Shown here: piece after piece, positions 12,901 through 23,670 of the stretch | Layout of the letters: every line of letters begins with the position of its first letter | How positions within the stretch are numbered: the stretch's first letter is position 1 | Assembly (NCBI RefSeq): GCF_963576615.1 | Contig: NC_088716.1 | Coordinates: 3,472,001-3,536,000 of the forward strand | Direction of reading: 5' to 3' | DNA: 64,000 nucleotides | DNA from: Watersipora subatra | Lineage: Eukaryota > Bryozoa > Gymnolaemata > Cheilostomatida > Watersiporidae | Made by a program: the position numbers and the translations under genes | Notes under the pieces: generated by a model | Database searches by the model: none | Seen by the model: only the letters and a program-made list of their open reading frames with translations | What the model was told of the DNA's origin: nothing

Positions 12901-13479
12901 CTACACACAATTACATTTAAATAAAATCTCCTAATAAAAACATTACACAGCTTTAAAAACTTAAAAATTCTAAAAATACGTTTAAAATAAATGTCTTGCT
13001 TACTGAAACAGCCTAAAGAAATTGGTTTTTAACATAGTAATTTACAAAAGTCTATTAATAGTGTTATGTAATACGTTATCTTTGTCAACGTACAACTAAA
13101 ATCCCGATGTTCTGTTAAAAAAGTCATGTTCTGTTTTTGTGTCATGTAATTACCATTTTAAATCAAATCTCTCAATGTGGTTTCATCAAGCAAAACAACT
13201 ATTTTAAAAATTTATTAGTTTTTAAATATGTACAATGTTTTTATTGGAAAATTGAGAACAAGAGGTCACAACTCCTCAAAACTTCAAGAGTAAATCTTTC
13301 CCACTTCTTCCAGTGTCATGATTCTTAAATCGCCTTTATCTAATGTGGTTACAACTATTGTAGACATAGAGGGAATAAAGAAGCTTGTAGACGTCCTACA
13401 TGTCACACGAGATAAACTTGGAGACCAAGCTACTGCTGACCTCATAGATCTAATAAAGCAAGGAGGCATTGTTGGATAA
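9962..13479 (+). CDS. Small secreted cysteine-free protein, copy 2 (2 exons, 125 aa)
   Basis: Exons 9962..10173 and 13314..13479, with the same phase-2 junction as copy 1 (TGA|GTAAGT donor, CTTCTTCCAG acceptor). The predicted exon 1 peptide differs from copy 1 by one residue (Arg69 to Lys). Exon 2 differs at about five positions (a Pro to Ser, Lys to Ile, Ala to Gly, Leu to Val and Glu to Asp). Length and stop are unchanged. The signal peptide and cysteine-free mature region are retained. Differences cluster in exon 2, with exon 1 almost frozen. The intron is longer (3.1 kb) because it holds a foldback element and a SINE-like segment. Function unknown; a secreted role is inferred only from the leader. 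Confidence 0.75.
10205..10337. repeat. 18-bp minisatellite, about 7 units (unit 2)
   Basis: Same GCTTAGCCAGATGACCTT unit as 378-690, but only about seven copies, with CAGTTGACC variants not seen in unit 1. Confidence 0.95.
10345..10690. mobile_element. Foldback MITE family, copy a
   Basis: The left arm, reading AGATTTTATCAGAAAGTATC and then a segment ending ATGTTTCAAGATTAAAA, is repeated inverted on the right (TTTTAATCTTGAAACATCC and then CAATACTTTCTGATAAAATC). Arms are roughly 80-100 bp around a GCAGCGTTACGCACC-containing centre. There is no coding capacity. Relatives lie at 21060-21500, 28440-28855 and 62170-62390. The superfamily cannot be told from the ends seen here. Confidence 0.7.
10985..11125 (-). 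mobile_element. tRNA-derived SINE-like segment
   Basis: Read on the minus strand it has TAGCCAGTTGAACAGCATAG followed by CTCGAGTTCAAATCCAGTG, which resembles a degenerate A box and a good B box (GGTTCAAATCC type) of Pol III promoters. No 3' tail boundary could be fixed. Low confidence; found only in unit 2. Confidence 0.35.
11430..11625. repeat. TA-rich palindromic tract
   Basis: Repeats of TATATACAGAACTCATATAT and its inverse, with potential cruciforms. A shortened version lies in unit 1 near 760-790. No gene signal. Confidence 0.7.
11950..12735. repeat. About 50-bp minisatellite in intron 1 of copy 2
   Basis: Same family as 1110-1945, about thirteen units, each with the donor-like GGTGAGTA. 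The order of long and short variants differs from unit 1, so the arrays have rearranged since the unit duplicated. Confidence 0.9.
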
Positions 13480-13649
13480 CTCTATGTCTGAACCACAGAG
13501 TGTTTAGCTGTGAAATCTTACTATGTATGAGGTTTGACTAGAATTTGAACTCAAATACAACAGAGTACAACGCTACTGCATCAGTTGGAGAGAGAGCCAG
13601 AGAAAAGAAATGAGGGTACCGTAGCGGAGCCCCTGATTCATAGTTATGT

Positions 13650-14706
13650 TGTCAAATATGGGTGATGAGGCATAGTGTATAATCTATTCAAATTTATTAT
13701 TGATGCTTGTCAACACCGTGAAACTACAACAAAACAATAATTTGATTGCCGATAAAAGGTTACTGAAAGTATGTTAATTATACAGTTTGTCATCTGCGAA
13801 GCCATTGGTAACATATAAAATAAAACACCTAAAATGAAAGATATAACATTTACCTTAACACATCCAGAAGATTGCTAAATAGTATGTGATTCCCCTTCTG
13901 ATTAACTCTTGATTACATATGTATATGACATTGACGTATTGATGAAACTTAGAACAAATAAAAGAAAGTATCAGCATTGAAAAACAGAGCTGAAAAACTA
14001 CATGTTGTTGGCTCAAAAGCTGACAGAAAGATGACTTCAAGCACACCTAATCAAATGTGTAACACTATGGCAAGTCAGACAGACCACACAAGACCTATAG
14101 ACCACCCAGGACCAACAGATCAACTGGCATTCATTCTGGGCAGAAGCAGTGAATCAAACAGGGTGTCTAGATTGTGAAGTTCACTATCAAATTAGGAAAT
14201 TTAAAAGAGACAAGCAGAACCTTTCACCCCCACCTTAAATTTCTGTAATTTTCAACATGGTTGGTGCTAGCACATATCATTTGATTTGACTGGTAAGAAT
14301 TTAATCAATTTCACAATGGGTCTGATTAGAAACTCACGAGAGTTTTTTGCCTAAATTCGGTGGAAGATTGTTTCCTATCAACAATCCGAGCTCAATGCTG
14401 GCTGCTTTTTGAGCAGAAAAGAACTGAGAGGCCAGATGTTGCAAGTGTGGCCAGTTTTGCACTGATGTGGCATTGGGTATCTCTTCTGAGTTGAAAGGTA
14501 TCTTGCTTGTGCTTATGCATGGTAGAAGTCTGCTTGCTCTGCTCTGATGGAAGCCACAGACCAGCAGTCCTGAGGCCGTCTGACTCGTTGAATAGTGTCC
14601 TCAGTGCCCATAGTGCCTTCAGTGTCACATGCGAGTGATAAGGTATACTGTATATTCTATTCAAATTTATTATTTATGCTTGTCAACACCGTGAAACTAC
14701 AATAAA
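13650..14706 (-). mobile_element. Degenerate BEL/Pao relic, unit 2 (internally deleted)
   Basis: Counterpart of 2861-4490. The flanking direct repeats are at about 13650-13740 and 14623-14706. The stretch matching unit 1 3567-4142, which includes the DUF5641-like part, is missing: CCTAAATTC joins directly to the segment starting GGTGGAAGATTG near 14359. Only the upstream fragment (14664..14392 minus) remains, with no usable frame. Confidence 0.6.
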
Positions 14707-15267
14707 ACAATCACTTACATGTAACTTACAATAACGTACATGCGACCAATAATTTTAACAGAAGGCATCACAGTATAAAACAGAGGTAACTATACCCTTG
14801 CTTTGACAGAAATTAAAAAAAAAAGCTTCTGACCATAACCTAGTATTTACGTGAATTTTGGACATGTGAGGCAACTCCAGTCAGAATGAATATGACGTGA
14901 GAAGGCAACTTCAACCCATCATACTGTATATGCATTAAAATAGTCTCTTACAAACATGGACAAGCACTTGATTGACTTAGTTCAACTAGAGCAATGTAAA
15001 ACCAACAACGGAATTAGCACACTGCTATAAATTTGACAACTTACGGCAAGTGGATTATAATAATTTAATAGCGGCCAGTGGCAAGTGTGCAAAACACCAG
15101 ACGCTAAGCACAAAGCCACCTGATGACATCTGAAGACAATTATGTCTTAAAATAGACCACCTTATGTCTTATGCACTACCATACTAAATGACACTTACGG
15201 TAATAGCAGGTGTTGTAGTGCAGGAGATAACACCCCATGACACATCTCTGGAGTTGAGTTCTCTTAC

Positions 15268-15426
15268 CTCCATATAAAGATTGTAGGAATGCAGCTCAAA
15301 ACTGATGAGAGCGTAAGACAGAGCAAACGTAGCTAAAAGTTTAGACATCAATGTAGAGGGAAGAGTGAGTAAGGGATGATTCACTAGAGACTTCAGTGCA
15401 GCTTTCTTTGAGCAGGGCTGAACCAC
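15268..15426 (-). pseudogene. Orphan copy of LPCAT3 penultimate exon (frame intact), unit 2
   Basis: 159 bp, same length and frame as LPCAT3 exon 10, with acceptor and donor in place. Two residues differ at the start (VVQPC instead of VVKLC). No other acyltransferase exon accompanies it, so it is an exon fragment carried by the tandem duplication. It could be spliced into a read-through transcript, but nothing here shows that. Confidence 0.8.
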
Positions 15427-16535
15427 CTGTAAGTAAACATCAGTCCTACGCAAAAACAATATATTAACTTTAATATAATATATACCTTAAGGTTGGACAA
15501 AGTCACAAGTCGTGTTCTAGACGGCTAGGACACGGCTGATCTCTTTCCTTCAGCTAACGTTTCTGCTATGCAGAGGAAGTTAAGTAGGGCAGGTAGGCAA
15601 TAGGCATACTGATGACACCCAGTGCTGTCAAATCTCACTGAGATTTCGTCACTAGTTGACTGAGTTTTATTTTAAATGCTGATATTTAAAATAGATGAAA
15701 CAGCAAACAGCTTAGATCAAAGGAAGTACCTAATTACATAGAATTACATAAATTGTAACAAAAGTGATTTCTCACCGGTGAGTTGTAGAGACACCCGTTT
15801 GTTCATCCAAATTTGCATCCTTAACTGTTAAGTAGTTATTCTCTATTGCTGTCGTTGAATCATTATGTTCATCGCAGCTGACAAAGCTCAGCAACCTACC
15901 AAGTTTAATTAATAAAATAATTATTTGTGAAATATGTTGGGGCACGTGTAAAAGCTGAGAACACCAAGTTTGTTCTCAAGTGTGACCAGCATTTACATAC
16001 CTATAACAGATAAATTGATTAACACTAAACTGGAATATTATGTTACCACTGTGTCAGGCTTTGAGAACGATTTGGAATACATTCATGACGTAAGTGTTAC
16101 TCAAATCATCCTTATGGTTGCTCTCATGGAGCTTTAATCAGAGCTTTTGACACGTAAGAAGTGATAAGAGTCGTGTTTAATTGCTTGTCTAGGAGAGATA
16201 CCGTCATGAATCACTCAACATGTTCAAGCTCTCTAGGCAGCAGCTGAAAACGCTAGTTTAAGTATAACTAAGGCTGAGTCGAATTTACAAAAACTTTGCT
16301 ACTTGAGGCCCACCAGTATTCAGATAAGCAAAGAACTACATAGCAGAACTGTAGAAAGTTCATAGCCTCACAGTCTTGACTAGGCGTGCACCTTTGCGCA
16401 GCGCCCTGTTTGCAGACGCAATGCGAAGGGAGACGAATGTAGGAGGTGATAAAGTCAGCAGCTGCCGACGATGTATGCTGTCATCGATGTATGTTTAGAA
16501 TAAAATAGTGACAAAGAAACAACAGAGATTCAACA

Positions 16536-17097
16536 GACACCATACTGACAAAAACACCACATAATGCCATACCAGACTTTTCCATCACATAATATCATTT
16601 TACAATGAGCTATACCATATCAATACCTCAAAGATACCCAAAGTAGGTCACGATATGTTGTATATTATCTACCCAAACCATATCAAACTCAACCACTGTC
16701 ATATCGTATAAAATTATGTCACATGATGATGTGGTATGAGATTATAAGATGTCACATGGTGACACATTTGAGTGTTGTGAGACATACTCAAGTGCATAGA
16801 AACAAGGTACTGTGTACTATGAAATGATATGGTGTTATTTGGTCCATGGGGGCATCACAACAAAGAGTACAATGTGATGCTAGATATCCCTAGTGGAGAA
16901 GAAATTGAAAAATGCTGAGATGTAAGAACAACTGTAATTCTAGTAGTCATTGGGGCACTGGGCGCAATAACACCTGCGCATAAAATGTGGCTTGCCCAGA
17001 TACTGACAGCAATCAACCCAAATGAGTTGCAGAAAAGTGCGCTGTTGGGAACAGCTAAGATCTTGAGGCGAGTGCTCAAACTCCTAGGACTCTGGTA
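16536..17097 (+). mobile_element. Non-LTR retrotransposon C-terminal coding remnant
   Basis: The plus-strand frame from about 16918 to 17097 reads VVIGALGAITP, then NELQKSALLGTAKILRRVL and ends LGLW plus stop. From memory, this V-GALG / LQ-ALLGTA-ILRR-L / GLW ending is characteristic of polyproteins of restriction-like-endonuclease non-LTR elements (R2/R4-like). Upstream frames are broken (DIPSGEEIE is still legible, then a stop), so the copy is dead. In unit 1 the same flanks meet with this segment deleted, while the tail after the stop (GGAGACCCGAGTTAGAGC) is present in both units. Confidence 0.55.
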
Positions 17098-17964
17098 GGA
17101 GACCCGAGTTAGAGCAGAAATTACCATTCATATAGGTTAACCGGAGTGAGGAAACAATTTTTATACACATTCATGTAGATGTATATACATACATATATAC
17201 ATACGGGTACTACTCTGCTATAGATAGCATATATATATATTTCTCAAAGTATGTGTGTTTTATGTCGCATGTCTGCATTCCGGCTGTAGCTTTTAAAATT
17301 TTGGAATGAAGAATCCGTACTGAAGAAGATTTGATCTTGGACCCTGCCACTCACCAGTCCAACACCCTACCCAGAAGACCACAGAGATTGAGTTCTTTGC
17401 TTACCGATTTAAGACGCTATATGGGAGAACATACTCGATGGCTTTGCATACCACGCAGAGTGACTGGATAAATAAGTGATTGTCAGTAGTGAGCATACTA
17501 AAATCTTCGATTGACAATCTGCCAGGCTAATAGCAAGTGGTAGGCAACTCTCATTACTTCTCATTGTTTATAAGCTGATTTTTAATACCCTGGCGACGCC
17601 AGGTAGCATAGCTAGTTTATATATATAGCAAAGTTGTTTTGGTAGGTTGCAATTAAATACAACATATATCATGAGAATGAAAAGGTAACTTGACTCAGTG
17701 CCAGTACTGTAGGTCTCAAATGGCGACAAAGATAGTAAAACTAGCCACGAGTTTGAATTTACCTGTACCATTACTTACCTGCTCACGAGTACAAATGTTG
17801 GTTCATGTCTGTGAACGCCTGTAATAATCTGTGTGCTATTAGCTGTCAGTATTGAGATATCAATACTGACAGCATATTTAGATGTCAGTTCTGATGCATG
17901 TCACCGAGTGGCAGGCTGTTTTGAAATTTAGGCTGCATCTGCTAGTTACACTACATATCATTAT

Positions 17965-18430
<466 letters not shown>

Positions 18431-19070
18431 GTATCAATTAGTGTCACTACCACAGACCACTAGCAGTAAAATTTGTTTAAAATTTTGTTGTTGTTGTTCT
18501 GCGTATTTGCTGGTACAAGTCTTTTTAACTGTATGAGTAACTGTTTAGGTGTATTTTGTTTAATGCCAGAGTCACCAGGTCAATCAGACTTCTGAAATAG
18601 GATTGATTCTTATTGCAGAGCACTACCTGCGTATATACAGAAGCACAACTTAAAGATCCTGAATGGACATGTGACTTCCACATCAATCACACAATCAAGA
18701 GGAATGCAGGGGTCATGCAGGGGTCATATTCAAATAAACTACGCGACAGGAGCAGCAAACCGTAAGAACCACAGACCATAATAAACTACAGACAATAAAC
18801 TTATCAGAAACAAGAACAAAGATGAACAATAATAAGACTACACTTATTATTATGTTTTTATTTATGTTTTTAACAGAGAAAGCAGAAAAAGATATTTTAC
18901 ACATCTTCAAGCACGATATGTCAGACCGTTTATTTTATTTTAGTAGTTAACTGTTTCCTGTTGCCTTTTTTCTTTTTCATAATTGTTGTATGGCATAATT
19001 TGAAAAAAATGTTTCTGTTTGAAAAGAAATTATTGCCGATAAAGTAATATATATAATATATATACAAACA

Positions 19071-19330
19071 ACTACATGTACATCTACATGTACATCTACA
19101 TGTACATCTACATGTACATCTACATGTACATCTACATGTACAGCTACATGTACAAATACATGTACATCTGCATGTACATCTACATGTACAGCTACATGTA
19201 CAGCTACATGTACAGCTACATGTACGTCTACATGTACATGTACATCTACATGTACAGCTACATGTACATCTACATGTACAGCTACATGTACATCTACATG
19301 TACAGCTACATGTACATCTACATGTACGAG
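19071..19330. repeat. 12-bp ACATGT-core minisatellite, unit 2
   Basis: Homologue of 8331-8588, with the same CTACATGTACAT/AG units in a different variant order. Confidence 0.95.
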
Positions 19331-20768
19331 TAAGAATAGAGTGTTGAGACAATCTGTGTGACAAGCAACACATACATATGTTCAACTAGAGGCTTCACGA
19401 AAATCACTTGAATAGAATATATTTGCAGAAATCTCTTTTGACTTGATAAAAACTGACCAATTGACTTTGACCTGTTCATTGAGGGTCAAGGTCAAGACTG
19501 GTTGATGATAAAATAACAATTCAAATCAATTAGCTGTTAGTTGGCTCAGGTCAGGTAATTTTACCAACATTTTATGCTATTTATATACATGCATATAAAC
19601 ATATTTAATTTGATACACCAATCATTAACATAATAATTCCTAATAATAATAATGTGATAATTACGAACCAAAACTTGATACTATAAAAAGAACATACGAT
19701 GAAAAAAACAGCTTGCAGCTCGTATGTGACTCTTATTGTTTTCCTCTCCCTTTATATATTATAATCTAATCTCCATGGACTAAAACCATTTTTCATGAAT
19801 CCAATTATTTTAACTAACAAATAATTCATTTACTTTTGTCGATACATAAATGTTTGTTTCAACTCGTGCAATTATTGATGCTGTAAGTTATTGACATGTT
19901 CTCATGTACCTTATACTCATATAAACTATTAAATGACCAAGAGTTTAAACTGCTCAGTATACGACAGCAGAAGTTGAATGCTGTCACACATCTGGCACTC
20001 GGCAGAGTAAAAAGTTTAATATTCTTATTGACTGGTTTAAGGAGTTGTGTAACAATCATGAGGTTCTGGTTCCTCGCTGTAACGTGGATTTAGCATTTAT
20101 GACATCAAAAAGTACATGGCATGAAACAGGCCTGACAGGTCTGAGACAGGTGCTGTATCCCAGGCTAGCGCTCCTCTTAGCACCTGCCATTGGCACAAGC
20201 ACCTGTCACTAGCAAAAGCACCTGCGAAGAGTGACAAGCGCTGAAGGTAAGAATAGCTCAAACTATTGCAAACACCTTAAACCTTGCTACTTAAAACTTG
20301 AAATATTTTATTTGTAAGGTATTATATTTGAGATATAAAAATTTATATAAAACCTTTAGCTACTGCTGTCAATCAATAAATATGTTTAGTAGGGTGGGCC
20401 ACATATCACCACAACAGGGTTATTTAGTTTGCTAGCATTGGACTGAAATTTTTTTTAAAATGCAAATCCAAGCAAATCCTCAACTTTTTTTAATATGGAC
20501 ATCGAAAGTGGGTTGTGACATCATCAATGATTTGATGTATTTATTTCAAAACTAACCTCTCTTGGTTGGACAAGGATATTATTGACTTCTGAGACTATGA
20601 CAACCTGCGATGATGCTTATATATTTGGCATGATGCAGGAAGTTTAGTGGCTGCCTAAACAGATATTAGTTGGCTGCAGACCACATAATGAGTTGTACAA
20701 GAGGGCACGGCTAGATATAACAGCATAGCTAGTAAAACGCAACTATAGGCTTCATGAATCTTTTATAG

Positions 20769-22965
20769 ATGGCCTACCTCGCAGCTGTCTGTTTCCTTGC
20801 CGGATTTGCTCTCGTCTCCGCCTCACAGCAATACAAAAGCAATGCCATGGATCTTGGTCTAGTCAGCGATACTTATCCAATGGAGTTCTGGGAAACTTTG
20901 GCCAACCTAAAGGATGCTGAGCTCCGACCTAATTTTTTAAGAGTTGTCCTCTATCTTGACAGGAACAGAGCTGGAAATGAGTAAGTCGGCAGACATATTG
21001 TAACCATCAATACTTAGCCAGATGACCTTGCTTAGCCAGATGACCTTGCTTAGCATCAATGAACTTACATAAATTTTAGCAGATTTTTTCAGAAAGTGTC
21101 GGTATTACTTTATCTTTTACGATTGTTTTTAATGTTCGCAGTAATCTGACTGCCAGGATGTTTTAAGATTGAAAGTGACAAAACTTGTTTGCAGTTAAAA
21201 TTATCAGAAGAAAAATATGTGCCGAAATGACGTTACTAGTTGCTGCTGTTAACATTGATTATTGCGTTGAAGGTGCAGCGTTATGCACCTCTATTTTGTC
21301 AGTCTCTCTGCAACTATAGATGTAGTAATCGCAATTTCACTTGATCTGAGTGTGTTTACCGTGATCAAGTTTTGCTGATTCTAATCTTTGAAACATCCAG
21401 GCAGTCAGATCTCCTCAAACATGACAAGCAATCGCAAATAATAAAGTGATTCTTTCTGATAAAATCTGGTAACATTCTGTTGAAGTTTATCTTTGAAGCT
21501 TGTAACTCATAAACATGCAACCAGCGTTCCAACCGCTAATATTAACCATGAGGTTAGGCTGCCATCTAGTGGGGCTTTTACTGTACTTAATCCAACTTAT
21601 TATACAAAAACTCGAATAGAAAGCAACTAGGAAGCAATTTTTCGAACAACAATAGGAAAACGAGCTATCACAACCAGGATGGGCAGAAATGAATTCAGGC
21701 AGAACTTTTTAGGATATGGAATAGATTTGAGTTCAAGGAAAGGCTGGTACATATACATGTGATATAGGAAATTATTTAGCATGATAATCAGTCCTTTGTA
21801 CAACTTGTTTCAGCCATTGGTGCTGCAATAACGGTCGAACATCGCAAGCCAAAACACCTGTGTACAACAACAGGGGAGAAATCGTAGCATGGAACACAGT
21901 ACCATGTCCTCAAGATCAACTGGGTTGTTGCTATGGCTTCCTCCAAGTTGCTAATCATTGCTTAGGTGAGTAGACTAATTTTAATTTTGACCTGTACCAA
22001 GTTGTCAACTACTGCTTTGGTGAGTAGGCTTGCCCAAAACCCTTGCCCAAAACTTAATTGTCAAAAAATGACTTTCGTTATCCTACTGGTAAGTGAATAT
22101 AACAATGATTTACCACAATTTCAACTACACACAATAACATTTAAATAAAATCTCCTAATAAAAACATTACACAGCTTTAAAAACTTAGAAATTCTAAAAA
22201 TATGTTTAAAATAAATGTCTTGCTTACTGAAACAGCATAAAAAAATTGGTTTTTAACATAGTAATTTACAAAAGTCTATTAATAGTGTTATGTAATACGT
22301 TATCTTTGTCAACGTACAACTAAAATCCCCGTGTTCTGTTAAAAAAGTCATGTTCTGTTTTTGTATCATGTGATTACCATTTTAAATCATTCACATTTTT
22401 ATAAACCTTATTTTTATCATATTTACATCATGCACATTTTTATAAACCTACAAATTTAAAAATTTTTTAAAATAAATGTCTTGCTTACTGGAACAGCATT
22501 GAGGGATTTGTTTTTAAAATGATAATTTACAAAAATGTATTAATAGTGTTACATAGCACATTATTTTTGTCGATGTAGGTTTCAATTTTCTACAACTAAA
22601 ATACTCAATTGTTCTGTTTTTGTTTTATGTAAAAATTTAAAAACCATTTTAAAACGAATCTCTTCATGTGGTTTCATTAAGCAAGACGTTTTTTTTTAAA
22701 TTTATTGTTTTTTAAATATGCACAATGTTTTCATTGAAAAAAATTGTAAACAAAAGACACAAATCCTCCAAACTTAAAAGTAAATCTTTACCACACCTTC
22801 CACTGCCATGATTCTTAAGTTCCCTCAAATGTTGTTACAACTATTGTAGACAAAGAGGGTCAAAAGAACCTTCTAGACGCCCTAGATATCTCACGAGATA
22901 GACTTGGAGACAAGGATACTGCTGATCTCATAGATCTAATAAAACAAGGAGGCATTGTTGGATAA
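20769..22965 (+). pseudogene. Secreted cysteine-free protein, copy 3, exon 2 disabled
   Basis: Exon 1 (20769..20980) is open, keeps the signal peptide and TGA|GTAAGT donor, and differs from copy 1 at residues 5-7 of the leader, at residue 56 (Ile to Phe) and at residue 69 (Arg to Gly). The exon 2 homologue (22804..22965) is disabled twice. The acceptor CCTTCCAG has become CCTTCCAC, and the exon is 162 rather than 166 bp because four bases are missing soon after its start, which shifts the frame and gives an early stop. The intron has lost most minisatellite units. It could express a truncated read-through peptide ending at the TAA in the donor (71 aa), but not the full protein. Confidence 0.75.
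21060..21500. mobile_element. Foldback MITE family, copy b
   Basis: Same family as 10345-10690: left arm with TTTTTTCAGAAAGTGTCGG and CTGCCAGGATGTTTTAAG, right arm its inverse near 21380-21490. It retains an inner piece (AATTATCAGAAGAAAAATAT) that copy a lacks. Confidence 0.65.
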
Positions 22966-23670
22966 ATCTATATCTGAACCACAGAGTGTTAGGATTGAAA
23001 TCTTACTATGTATGAGGTTTGACTAGAATTTCAACTCAAATACAACAGAGCACAACGCTACTGCATCAGTTGGAGAGAGAGCCAGAGAAAAGAAATGAGG
23101 GTACTTTAGCGGATCCCCTGATTCATAGTTATGTTGTCACATACGGGCGATGAGGCATAGTACTGCATCAGCTGGAGAAATAGCTTGAAATAAAAGAAAG
23201 AGTTTACGCTTTAGTACCAGATAGTTTTAGAGTTCATCACTCTTTGGGTGTGAAAATGCAAAGAAGCAATAGAAAAGGCTTGCACAGTAAAACTGAAAAA
23301 TCACAGAAAATCTCAATGGACAGACTCCTGGAGCTAAAATGAGCTGACTGACATGTAGTGGCAGGTGGCACTGTGATATAAGAGAAAAGTAGGAAGAGTG
23401 TGTCATTACTACAAGATACTTGTGAGCTACTTGCTATAATTCATAGTGACATGAAGAACACAGATAAGACAACTCCTACTGCATGGAACTAATATTTTAA
23501 ATAATTATTTATTATTCATAAAGACACAATCACAGGTCATAATCAATGAGCATTATTAAAGAATCATAAAATATTTATGGTATCACAAGACTGTTTTATC
23601 GAGATTAGCTTTAGCCTGTGAACCTTGCCTACATTAAAGAATTGAGCGACCAATAGAATAGAAAATTGAC

